Shown here one piece after another: positions 10,695 through 18,641 of a DNA stretch of 29,820 bases. The notes beneath the pieces are model-generated. The model was given only the letters and a program-made list of their open reading frames with translations, was not told the origin of the DNA and made no database searches. Position 1 is the first letter of the stretch, and each line of letters starts with the position of its first letter. A program made the position numbers and the translations under genes. This DNA comes from Porphyromonadaceae bacterium UBA3318 (GTDB lineage: Bacteria; Bacteroidota; Bacteroidia; Bacteroidales; Muribaculaceae): the NCBI GenBank assembly GCA_002361235.1, contig DESI01000054.1, positions 1-29,820 of the forward strand, written 5' to 3'.

Positions 10695-13577
10695 ATGAGA
10701 ATAAACAATATCAACTTGCTTGCAGGCGTGCTGGTGATGGGGTCGCTCCTCGCTCCCGTATCGTCATGGGCAAAGAAAGCCGGTTATGAACGGCTTAAGG
10801 ACGGTGTCGTAGTGACGGCCCCCGACGCCAAAGTGCGCGTCCGCGTCATCAACGACAAGATAATGCGCGTATCGGCCACTCCCGAACAGGAGTTCAAGGC
10901 AGACTCCTCGCTTGTGGTGCTTCCCAAATTCCAGGGTAACGCCAACAACCCTCAGTTCACCGTGACCGAGAAGAAGGGCACAGTGGAAGTATCCACCAGC
11001 CAAATCAAGGCCGTAATCAACGAGAAGAACGGTCAGGTGAAGTTCTACGACCACAAAGGTAAGGAACTGCTGGCGGAGAATCAGAACGGCCGCACTTTCA
11101 CTCCCCGCGTCACCGACGGTGTGAAGGGTTACAGCGTCCGGCAGACATGGGAGTCGCTGAATCCCGACGAGGGTATCTACGGACTCGGCCAGCATCAGGC
11201 CAACGAGTTCAACTACAAGGACAAGAACGAGGAATTGTTCCAGTACAACACCAAAGTGTCGGTGCCCTTCGTGGTTTCCACCGACAATTACGGTCTGCTG
11301 TGGGACAGCTATTCGCTGTGCCGCTGGGGCAATCCCAACGACTACAGCCAGCTCGGCGAGGTGTTCCGCCTTTTCAATAAAGAGGGAAAGGAAGGCACGC
11401 TGACCGGCACATATATCGACAAGGACGGCAAGACCATGGTGCGCCAGGAGCCGAAGATCTATTTCGAGAATCTGATTCGCGGAGACCTGAATCATGTCAT
11501 CAACCTGCCTCAGGACTTCGACTATGCCGGCTCGAACGTGACTTACGAAGGTTACATCGAGCCGTCGGAGACCGGTCTCTACAAGTTCATCATGTATTAT
11601 TCCGGCTATCAGACCATATACATAGACGGCAAGAAGGTGGTTGACACCCGCTGGCGCACGGCATGGAACCCGAACAGCTATAAGTTCCAGGTGAACCTGC
11701 AGGCCGGCAAGAAGGTGCCCGTCAAGATAGAATGGGAGCCTAACGGATCGGTCGCATACTGCGGACTGCGCGTCTACGCGCCCGTCAAGGACGGCGAGCA
11801 GCTGTCGTGGTGGGGCCAGATGCAGGACATGATAGACTATTACTTCATCTATGGCAAGGACATGGACGACATCATCGCCGGCTACCGTACATTGACCGGC
11901 AAGGCTCCGATCATGCCCGACTGGGCCATGGGTTACTGGCAGAGCCGGGAGAAGTACAACACCCGCGACGAGGTGCTGGGTACCGTAAGCGAGTTCCGCA
12001 AGCGCAACATCCCAATTGACAACGTCGTGATCGACTGGCTGCACTGGAAGCAGGATTCATGGGGAAGCCACGAGTTCGACAAGCAGCGTTTCCCCGATCC
12101 CAAGGGTATGGTTGACTCCATCCACGACATGAACGCACACGTGATGGTATCGGTATGGCCCAAGTTCTACGTCACCACCGACCATTACAAGGAATTCGAC
12201 AGGAACGGCTGGATGTACCAGGGTGCCGTACGCGATTCGATCCGCGACTGGGTAGGCCCCGGCTATCTCGGCAGCTTCTATGACGCATACAATCCCGACG
12301 CACGCAAGCTGTTCTGGAGTCAGATGAACGACCACTACATGCCCTTAGGCATCGATGCGTGGTGGATGGACGCCAGCGAGCCCAACGTGCGCGACTGCAT
12401 CGACATCGAATACCGCAAGGACCTGATGAATCCCACATACGCCGGCCCGGCCGACAAATACTTCAACGCATACGCCCTGATGAACGCCGAGGCCATCTAC
12501 GACGGCCAGCGCGGCGTGGATCCCGACAAGCGCGTGTTCCTGCTGACACGTTCCGGTTTCTCAGGCCAGCAGCGGTACAGCACCGCCACATGGAGCGGCG
12601 ACATCGGCACACGCTGGGAGGATATGGAGGCACAGATTGCCGCAGGACTTAATTTCGCCATGAGCGGCGTTCCCTACTGGACCATGGATATCGGCGGATT
12701 CTGCGTCGAGGACCGTTATGTGAAGGGTGTGACCAAATACCTTGAAGGCGGCGAGGAGAACGACGACCTGAAGGAATGGCGCGAGCTCAACACACGCTGG
12801 TATCAGTTCGGAGCGTTCGCACCCCTGTTCCGCGCACACGGCCAGTGGCCCTTCCGCGAGGTGTACAACATCGCCCCCGAGGATCATCCCGCTTACAACA
12901 GCATCGTGAAATATACCAAGCTGCGCTACAACCTGATGCCTTACATCTATTCGCTGGCCGGCAAGACATATTTCGACGACTACACCATCATGCGTCCCAT
13001 GGTGATGGACTTCACCGCCGACCTGAACACGCGCAACCTGAAGGACCAGTACATGTTCGGTCCCGCTTTCCTGGTGGCTCCCGTCTACAAGTACGGCGCA
13101 CGCGACCGCGAGGTTTACTTCCCCGCCGGCGAGACCTGGTATGACTTCTATACGGGCAAGGCAGTGAAGGGTGGCCAGACGCTGAAGGTGGACGCTCCCT
13201 ACGAGACGATGCCTCTGTTCGTACGCGGCGGTTCGATAGTGCCTGCCGGCGGCGACATACAGTATGCCGCACAGAAGAGTGACGAGCCCGTGACCATCGT
13301 GGTTTACGGCGGACGTGACGGCGACTTCATCATCTACGAGGACGAGGGTACCAACTACAACTACGAAAAAGGCGCTTACAGCAAGATACGTCTGGAATAC
13401 AACGACAAGACCAACGAACTCACCATAGCCGACCGCGAGGGCAGCTTCCCCGGAATGCAGTCCGACCGCAAGTTCAACATCGTCAAGGTCGATGCCGCCC
13501 ATCCCGTGGCGGACGCCATCAAGGCCAAGGGCAAACTCGTGAACTACAATGGTAAGAAAGCGGTAGTAAAACTCTGA
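10695..13577 (+). CDS. GH31 glycoside hydrolase with PA14 insert, probable alpha-xylosidase
   Basis: It probably removes alpha-1,6-linked xylose from the non-reducing end of xyloglucan oligosaccharides. A signal peptide (about 1-26, ending SWA) without lipobox points to the periplasm. The N-terminal GH31 beta-sandwich is interrupted by a PA14 domain (about 235-365, with TYEGYIEPSETGLYKF), a layout known from xyloglucan alpha-xylosidases. The TIM barrel follows, with the nucleophile in WWMDASEPN (D559) and the acid/base in TWSGDIG (D636). A C-terminal beta-sandwich and a DUF5110-like end (YEDEGTNYNYEKG) close the protein. Its 960 residues match those enzymes. It has its own promoter under apparent regulator control and is followed after 73 bases by the GH2 gene. 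Alpha-glucosidase activity is possible for GH31, but PA14 and the adjacent xylose genes favour alpha-xylosidase. Confidence 0.93.
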   Translation: MRINNINLLAGVLVMGSLLAPVSSWAKKAGYERLKDGVVVTAPDAKVRVRVINDKIMRVSATPEQEFKADSSLVVLPKFQGNANNPQFTVTEKKGTVEVSTSQIKAVINEKNGQVKFYDHKGKELLAENQNGRTFTPRVTDGVKGYSVRQTWESLNPDEGIYGLGQHQANEFNYKDKNEELFQYNTKVSVPFVVSTDNYGLLWDSYSLCRWGNPNDYSQLGEVFRLFNKEGKEGTLTGTYIDKDGKTMVRQEPKIYFENLIRGDLNHVINLPQDFDYAGSNVTYEGYIEPSETGLYKFIMYYSGYQTIYIDGKKVVDTRWRTAWNPNSYKFQVNLQAGKKVPVKIEWEPNGSVAYCGLRVYAPVKDGEQLSWWGQMQDMIDYYFIYGKDMDDIIAGYRTLTGKAPIMPDWAMGYWQSREKYNTRDEVLGTVSEFRKRNIPIDNVVIDWLHWKQDSWGSHEFDKQRFPDPKGMVDSIHDMNAHVMVSVWPKFYVTTDHYKEFDRNGWMYQGAVRDSIRDWVGPGYLGSFYDAYNPDARKLFWSQMNDHYMPLGIDAWWMDASEPNVRDCIDIEYRKDLMNPTYAGPADKYFNAYALMNAEAIYDGQRGVDPDKRVFLLTRSGFSGQQRYSTATWSGDIGTRWEDMEAQIAAGLNFAMSGVPYWTMDIGGFCVEDRYVKGVTKYLEGGEENDDLKEWRELNTRWYQFGAFAPLFRAHGQWPFREVYNIAPEDHPAYNSIVKYTKLRYNLMPYIYSLAGKTYFDDYTIMRPMVMDFTADLNTRNLKDQYMFGPAFLVAPVYKYGARDREVYFPAGETWYDFYTGKAVKGGQTLKVDAPYETMPLFVRGGSIVPAGGDIQYAAQKSDEPVTIVVYGGRDGDFIIYEDEGTNYNYEKGAYSKIRLEYNDKTNELTIADREGSFPGMQSDRKFNIVKVDAAHPVADAIKAKGKLVNYNGKKAVVKL

Positions 13578-13650
13578 TAAAACTCCCCGGATATAATATA
13601 GTAGAATAAGTGTATATTGGATAGAAAGATTTAAAAACACACGTTTATTC

Positions 13651-16128
13651 ATGCAAATCAGAAGAATAATTCTGAGTCTTATTGCGGCCGGATTCCTCGC
13701 GACGGGGAGTTCGGCTGCTGAGGCTAACACATATCGCACCAACTTCAACAAGGGTTGGCGGTTTTCGCTCGACTCGGTAACCTGGCGTCAGCTCGACCTG
13801 CCGCACGACTGGGCGATAGAAGGGGATTTCAGTGCCGACAATCCATCGGGAGCCGGAGGCGGCGCATTGCCAGGAGGCATCGGATATTATACCAAGACAT
13901 TTACGGCCGGCAAGAACCGTGGCGACAAGCGTCTGTTCATCGACTTCGACGGAGCGTTCATGAACGCGTCGGTACGGATCAACGGCCATCTGCTCGGTAC
14001 GCGGCCCTACGGCTACGCCTCGTTCAGCTACGACCTGACGCCATACATCAGGGAAGGCGAGAACGTACTGTCGGTGAAGGTGGACAATTCCAGACAACCC
14101 AACTCGCGCTGGTATTCCGGCTGCGGCATCTACCGCAACGTTTGGATGCGCGAGCGCAGCGCCATTCATGTACCCCTGTGGGGCCAGCACGTTGTTCCTT
14201 TCGACATATCGAAGCAGAGCGCCAAGGTGAAGCTGACCACCACAGTGACCAACACCGGCAGGAAGCCGGCAGTGTTGAGTGTCATAACCATGCTGATAGG
14301 ACCCAACGGCCGTATCGTGACCGGGAACCGGTCGCCGCTTATATTGAAGAAAGGGGAGACGCGCGACTGCGAGCAGACACTGGCGTTCGACAATCCGAAA
14401 CTGTGGAGTGTGGACAATCCCAACCTGTATACGGTTCACACCGAGATTGAGGAGAAAGGCAAGGTGCTGGACCGCGTGGAGACCACCACCGGCTTCCGAA
14501 ACCTGCGTTATGATGCGGCCAAAGGATTCTTCCTCAACGACTCGGCCATGAAGATAAACGGCGTATGCCTGCACCACGATGCGGGCGCGCTCGGAGCCGT
14601 GGTGAACCGCCGCGCCATCGAGCGCCAGCTGCAGATCATGAAGGAGATGGGTGTGAACGCCATCCGAACCACGCACAATCCTCCGGCGCCCGAACTGCTG
14701 GCGTTGTGCGACAGCATGGGACTGATGGTGCAGGACGAGTTTTTCGACATGTGGCGCCGCCGCAAGACTCAGTACGACTATTCCAACTACTTCGACGAAT
14801 GGCACGAGCGCGACCTGACCGACCAGATGAAGCGCGACCGCAACCATCCCTCCGTGATACAGTGGAGCATCGGCAACGAGGTGCTGGAGCAGTGGAGCAG
14901 TGCCGACGCCGACACCCTCAGTCTGGAGGAAGCCAACCTGATACTGAACTTCGGCCATAGCAAGGATATGCTTGCGCACGCCGATTCCGGCATGTCGGTC
15001 AATTCCATGCTGACCAAAAAATTAGCGGACATGACCCGATCGCTCGACTCCACGCGCTACATAACGGCAGGATGCAACGAGCCTGATCCGGGCAATCATC
15101 TGTTCCGCTCCAACGCCCTCGATATAATCGGTTACAACTATCACGACTATTGCTTCCAGGATGTTCCCAAGAACTTTCCCGGCAAGCCGTTCATCGTGAC
15201 CGAAAGCGTGTCGGGCCTGATGACCCGCGGCGCCTACATCATGCCTTCCGACTCGATGTATATCTGGCCCGAGCGCTGGGACAAGCCCTTCAGCCGCGAG
15301 GTGCCGGAATGCTCCAGCTACGACAACAATCATGTGCCCTGGGGTTCGACTCACGAGAAGTCGATGTATGACGTGCAGAACAACGACTTCATCATGGGCC
15401 AGTTCGTATGGACCGGCTTCGACTATATAGGCGAGCCCACTCCTTACGGATTCCCGGCCCGAAGCTCGTACTTCGGCATCGTCGACTTAGCCGGCATCCC
15501 CAAGGATGTGTACTATATGTATCAGAGCCAGTGGCGTCCCGACAAAACGGTGCTGCACCTGTTCCCGCACTGGAACTGGGAGGAGGGTCAGGATGTGGAT
15601 ATGTGGGCTTACTACAACAATGCCGGCGAGGCCGAACTGTTCGTAAACGGCGAATCGCAGGGCGTCAGGAAGATGCCTGAGGACAAATATCATGTGATGT
15701 GGCGTGTGAAGTATGCGCCCGGAGAGGTGACGGTGGTAAGCCGCAAGGACGGCAGGGAAGTGGCGCGCCGTACTGTGAAGACAGCCGGCGAACCGTATCA
15801 GGTACGACTCACTCCCGACCGCAATGCTATAAAGGCAGACGGCACGGACCTGAGCTATGTGCTTGTAGAGATTCTGGATAAGGAAGGCAATCTATGTCCT
15901 TGGGCCGACAACGAGGTGACTTTTGAAGTCAACGGTGCCGGTCGCAATGTAGGTGTCGACAATGGGTCGCCCACGTCGATGGAGCGTTTCAAGAGCGACA
16001 GGCGCAAGGCTTTTTACGGAAAGGCGATGCTGATAGTGCAGAGCGACGGGAAGCCAGGTCAGATTTCGGTAAAGGCCACGTCTCCGAACCTGCAGACGGC
16101 TACCGCAAACATAAAGGCCGGTAAGTAA
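13651..16128 (+). CDS. GH2 glycoside hydrolase, probable beta-galactosidase
   Basis: It probably removes beta-galactose from side chains of the same glycan in the periplasm. A signal peptide (about 1-25) without lipobox is present. The order is the sugar-binding jelly roll (about 28-180, with LPHDWAIEGDF and SRWYSGCGIYRNVW), the Ig-like middle domain (about 185-290), the TIM barrel (about 295-590) with acid/base in SIGNEVLEQW (E410) and nucleophile in IVTESVSG (E518), a DUF4982-like domain (about 600-695) and a C-terminal Ig-like domain (about 705-825). All catalytic residues are present and 825 residues is normal. It follows GH31 by 73 bases with no clear promoter, so the two are probably co-transcribed. 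Beta-mannosidase or beta-glucuronidase are alternatives within GH2; galactosidase is favoured by the xyloglucan context. The coding end is duplicated just after the stop. Confidence 0.92.
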   Translation: MQIRRIILSLIAAGFLATGSSAAEANTYRTNFNKGWRFSLDSVTWRQLDLPHDWAIEGDFSADNPSGAGGGALPGGIGYYTKTFTAGKNRGDKRLFIDFDGAFMNASVRINGHLLGTRPYGYASFSYDLTPYIREGENVLSVKVDNSRQPNSRWYSGCGIYRNVWMRERSAIHVPLWGQHVVPFDISKQSAKVKLTTTVTNTGRKPAVLSVITMLIGPNGRIVTGNRSPLILKKGETRDCEQTLAFDNPKLWSVDNPNLYTVHTEIEEKGKVLDRVETTTGFRNLRYDAAKGFFLNDSAMKINGVCLHHDAGALGAVVNRRAIERQLQIMKEMGVNAIRTTHNPPAPELLALCDSMGLMVQDEFFDMWRRRKTQYDYSNYFDEWHERDLTDQMKRDRNHPSVIQWSIGNEVLEQWSSADADTLSLEEANLILNFGHSKDMLAHADSGMSVNSMLTKKLADMTRSLDSTRYITAGCNEPDPGNHLFRSNALDIIGYNYHDYCFQDVPKNFPGKPFIVTESVSGLMTRGAYIMPSDSMYIWPERWDKPFSREVPECSSYDNNHVPWGSTHEKSMYDVQNNDFIMGQFVWTGFDYIGEPTPYGFPARSSYFGIVDLAGIPKDVYYMYQSQWRPDKTVLHLFPHWNWEEGQDVDMWAYYNNAGEAELFVNGESQGVRKMPEDKYHVMWRVKYAPGEVTVVSRKDGREVARRTVKTAGEPYQVRLTPDRNAIKADGTDLSYVLVEILDKEGNLCPWADNEVTFEVNGAGRNVGVDNGSPTSMERFKSDRRKAFYGKAMLIVQSDGKPGQISVKATSPNLQTATANIKAGK

Positions 16129-16148
16129 ACATAAAAGCTGGAAAGTAA
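16108..16148 (+). repeat. Duplicated coding tail (NIKAGK-stop) across the GH2 stop codon
   Basis: Bases 16108-16128 encode N-I-K-A-G-K-stop, the true end of the GH2 protein. Bases 16128-16148, in another frame, encode exactly the same peptide and stop. The 20-base units differ at three bases, all at third codon positions. It looks like a scar of a second gene end. Confidence 0.75.
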
Positions 16149-16192
16149 TTCAGTTCCAAGCGGTCTCAACCACACTGATGTCGTTGCTGCGG

Positions 16193-17296
16193 TCAGTTCC
16201 CGAAAGGGGCCCGTGGCGACGACTTTTTTTGAATCGCGGATTGAGCTGAAGGCAATGTGCCCTGCGTACGGATGGTGACGGTGTAATGATAGCTTACGCC
16301 CGTCTGCCAGCGCAGATGACCGGTATTCCTGTTCTGCAGCGGGAAGAAGATGTAGGCATATTTTGAGCCGGTGTGGGGCAGCAGTTGGTAGGGGGTGTTC
16401 TTGTCGGGCCACAGCAATGTGCCGTCGGAGGTGCGGGTGAACTGGCACAGCACCCGGATTGCCGAACCGTCGATGTTCCCTTCATGAGTAGACATCGGGT
16501 CGAAGATAATCGGCACGTAGAAGAAATTGTTCTTATTGTTCAGCGATACCGGAGTTGAAGTGATCGGTACCTCCTTACCGTCTTCGGCCTGGAAATATGG
16601 AATCTGGATGCTTTTCTGTTCCAGAGCCCAGCCGGTCCAGCAATTGTCGAGCGCGCCACGTTCCGCGTCTGGTGCGGTAGTGGTCTTGGGCAGATGAAAG
16701 TCTCCTCCGCGGCTCATGCGGTACATGGTTATTTCCTTGACTATGACGGAGGTGTAGGGAATGTCGGCGGCAATGTCCACGGCCACGCGGGCCATGCAGT
16801 GCGCGAAGTTGAGTCGCAGCTTGCCGTCGCCCTGCACGGCGTCGCGGCGCACAGATATGCAATAGTCGCGTGTGGCGTCAGGAGTCTCGACGCCGTTTAC
16901 ATTGCTGTATGTCCGCAGACTCACAGACGACGGATAGTCCCAGGCGTTAATCGAGATTCTGACGTCGGTGGGGGTGACGGCCTCGAAGTTCAGGGGCACT
17001 TCCGGCCATTTTATCTGGTCGGGATATGTCCATGAATTGCGGCCGGTACGGGTGACGAGCACATTGTTCATCAGGATGGGACGTCCTCCCGTAGCTTCGT
17101 AAGCGCATACCAGGAATTCGGAAATGTTGCGTGTGGTGATTATGCCGGTAGAATCCTGTACTGTCGATCCTGATGCCGGTGTTATGTCGAATTCCACGGC
17201 CTCGCCCTCCGGAGTTTCCGGCGTGTCCCGCCGGCCGGAATCGCATCCCGTCAGCTTAAGCAGTAACAGTGGCAATATGGCTCGACATAATTTCAT
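16193..17296 (-). CDS. Fimbrillin-like (Mfa/FimA-type) lipoprotein
   Basis: This is a putative surface fimbria or adhesin component. The start at 17296 is chosen because it gives a proper lipoprotein signal peptide, MKLCRAILPLLLLKLTGC with the lipobox cysteine at position 18; an upstream in-frame ATG at 17380 would bury it. The remaining part has Mfa-like features: the LNFAHCMARVAVDI segment typical of fimbrillins (compare INFRHALARVDF in the neighbour), VKEITMYRMS, PIIFDP, and a C-terminal beta-rich region with GVSYHYTVTI. The protein has 367 residues. It lies 109 bases downstream of another fimbrillin-like gene, so they may form a two-gene unit of stalk and accessory subunit. Which subunit each is cannot be told from sequence alone. 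Confidence 0.75.
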   Translation of the reverse strand: MKLCRAILPLLLLKLTGCDSGRRDTPETPEGEAVEFDITPASGSTVQDSTGIITTRNISEFLVCAYEATGGRPILMNNVLVTRTGRNSWTYPDQIKWPEVPLNFEAVTPTDVRISINAWDYPSSVSLRTYSNVNGVETPDATRDYCISVRRDAVQGDGKLRLNFAHCMARVAVDIAADIPYTSVIVKEITMYRMSRGGDFHLPKTTTAPDAERGALDNCWTGWALEQKSIQIPYFQAEDGKEVPITSTPVSLNNKNNFFYVPIIFDPMSTHEGNIDGSAIRVLCQFTRTSDGTLLWPDKNTPYQLLPHTGSKYAYIFFPLQNRNTGHLRWQTGVSYHYTVTIRTQGTLPSAQSAIQKKSSPRAPFGN

Positions 17297-17337
17297 GACG
17301 CATTCCGCACCCTTCTTTTGATTAAAGTCAATTGGTT

Positions 17338-17366
17338 GCCTTCCCGGCATCACTGCGCGGGAAGGC
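17338..17366 (-). other. Perfect 9-bp hairpin between the fimbrillin genes
   Basis: GCCTTCCCG and CGGGAAGGC are separated by 11 bases. The flanks add further near-matches (GGTT on both sides). No T-run follows on either strand, so attenuation or RNA stability is more likely than plain termination. Confidence 0.5.
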
Positions 17367-17405
17367 GGTTGTGTGGTCAATAAGTAATCAGAAACCGGGA
17401 ATCGG

Positions 17406-18017
17406 TTACTTGTTCTCGGCAGTTTCCTGATATTCGCCGTATTCGTCCACGGTTACGTTCTGGTCGAACTGAATCCATCCCTCATTGTCCGGCTGGCCGA
17501 TGCTGACGGTGAATACATAGCGGTAGCCCGGTTTGAACTTGCCGTCCTTAGTGTTGATAGGCACGTAGATGTCGGCGGCCGAACCGGTCAGAGGCCATGT
17601 CTGAAGCTTGGAAGCCTCGTCAAAGATAGTGCCGTGTACACGCAGGTACATGCCGTCGGTGTGAGTGTCGGAGGCCATTGTGATGTCCTGTGGAATCACA
17701 AACTGGTTGTTGGCCGACATGAGCTGTACGGGGGTCTCGCCGATGAAGTCGGAAACCGCCGAGTTCAGTGTCATGGAACCCTTGACGCCCTTTACGGTCC
17801 ACTTACCCACGGACAACTCGATGTTGTTGTCGGTGGTTGAGGTACGCGGGAACTTGAAGTCGCCGGTGTTGTAGACGTTGACCAGCTCTATCTCGTCGGC
17901 AGTGAATACCACCGACTGACCGTCCTTGCGCTTGAACCGGAAGTCCACGCGTGCCAGGGCGTGACGGAAGTTGATCTTGACCTGCGATGAGTTTTCGTCG
18001 GTCAGGCCCATGTTCAC
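17406..18017 (-). pseudogene. Fimbrillin-like lipoprotein, C-terminal part after a frameshift
   Basis: This is the downstream part of a fimbrillin gene broken at about 18014-18019. It opens with GTG-AAC-ATG and continues in another frame from the upstream part. It holds the family core VKINFRHALARVDFRFKRK and ends with a beta-rich region (YRYVFTVSIG). It has no signal peptide of its own, so on its own it would not be exported. Alternatives are translational re-initiation at the overlapping GTG or ATG, ribosomal frameshifting, or a sequencing error. If joined to the upstream part by removal of two bases, a normal fimbrillin-like protein of about 346 residues results. Confidence 0.75.
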
Positions 18018-18448
18018 ACGCCATACAGCAGGTCGGTCTGGAACTCGTTCTTGAAATTGGGGATGTCAGGATTCGAGGAATCCATTCCGATATTGTCGGC
18101 GGCAGCCGGATCGGTCACGATGGCCGGGCTGATGGAGTAGAAGTTCATGGTCTTGCCGACAGGCCAGAACTGCATCGGGCTGTAACCCCAGGTGCCGTCG
18201 GTCTTGATTACCTCCACGCCGTTCATGTAGGGTGTCTGTTCTCCATCTACGAAACCATATACACGGAATGTGTTGATGGAGCTTGTAGTGGTCACGGCAT
18301 CGTCCAGCGAACGGTAGGCCGACTGCGGGACGGCGGCCGTGAACGAGATGGCTTTGTCAGAGAATACCGGTTCGTCTTTAGAGTCGTGGGAACAGGAGGC
18401 CAACACCGCAGCCAGTCCTAATCCCAACATCAGGTAGTGTGCTTTCAT
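18014..18448 (-). pseudogene. Fimbrillin-like lipoprotein, N-terminal part before a frameshift
   Basis: The 144-codon frame starts with a lipoprotein signal peptide (MKAHYLMLGLGLAAVLASC, cysteine 19) and the usual fimbrillin opening (ISFTAAVP, INTFRVYGFVDGE, FWPVGKTMNFYSISP). It stops abruptly at LLYGV followed by TGA, just where fimbrillins continue with VNMGLT. That continuation is found immediately after in another frame. The junction reads GGCGTGTGAACATG; without one GT it reads GGC GTG AAC ATG in frame. It is therefore one gene with a 2-base insertion in a GTGTG. The stub would be a short lipoprotein lacking most of the beta-sandwich. It is divergent from the TonB-dependent receptor. Confidence 0.8.
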
Positions 18449-18538
18449 ATCTTACGGTAATTGAATATTGATTTTCCAATATTGAATTTCTTTTACTGTT
18501 ACAACAACCCGGAGTTGAGAAACGATTGCGATCCTAAA

Positions 18539-18569
18539 TGTTAACGGTATATGTCAATATACGTTAACA
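18539..18569. promoter_or_regulatory. Inverted repeat between fimbrillin and TonB-receptor genes
   Basis: TGTTAAC (18539-18545), an extra G, then GTATAT-GTCA-ATATAC and GTTAACA (18563-18569) form an almost perfect dyad, 13 pairs with one bulged G. It lies about midway in the 193-base gap between two divergent genes, where an operator could control either. No clear TAnnTTTG promoter was found in this gap. Confidence 0.5.
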
Positions 18570-18641
18570 ATTTTTATTATTGCACATTTATAAACCTTTT
18601 ATGCAGTAATGATGTCTGAATTATTGATTTCAGGTTAGATT

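Noticed and set aside
10764..12044. Minus-strand open frame of 426 codons over the GH31 gene
   Set aside because: It is opposite a clear GH31 gene with both catalytic aspartates and has no recognisable motifs.
13645..14979. Minus-strand open frame of 444 codons over the GH2 gene
   Set aside because: The GH2 frame has all catalytic motifs; the opposite frame has none and is a GC-driven shadow.
16193..17380. Longer start for the second fimbrillin-like gene (at 17380)
   Set aside because: The 28 extra residues are polar and would place the lipoprotein signal peptide internally; the ATG at 17296 gives a normal signal peptide.
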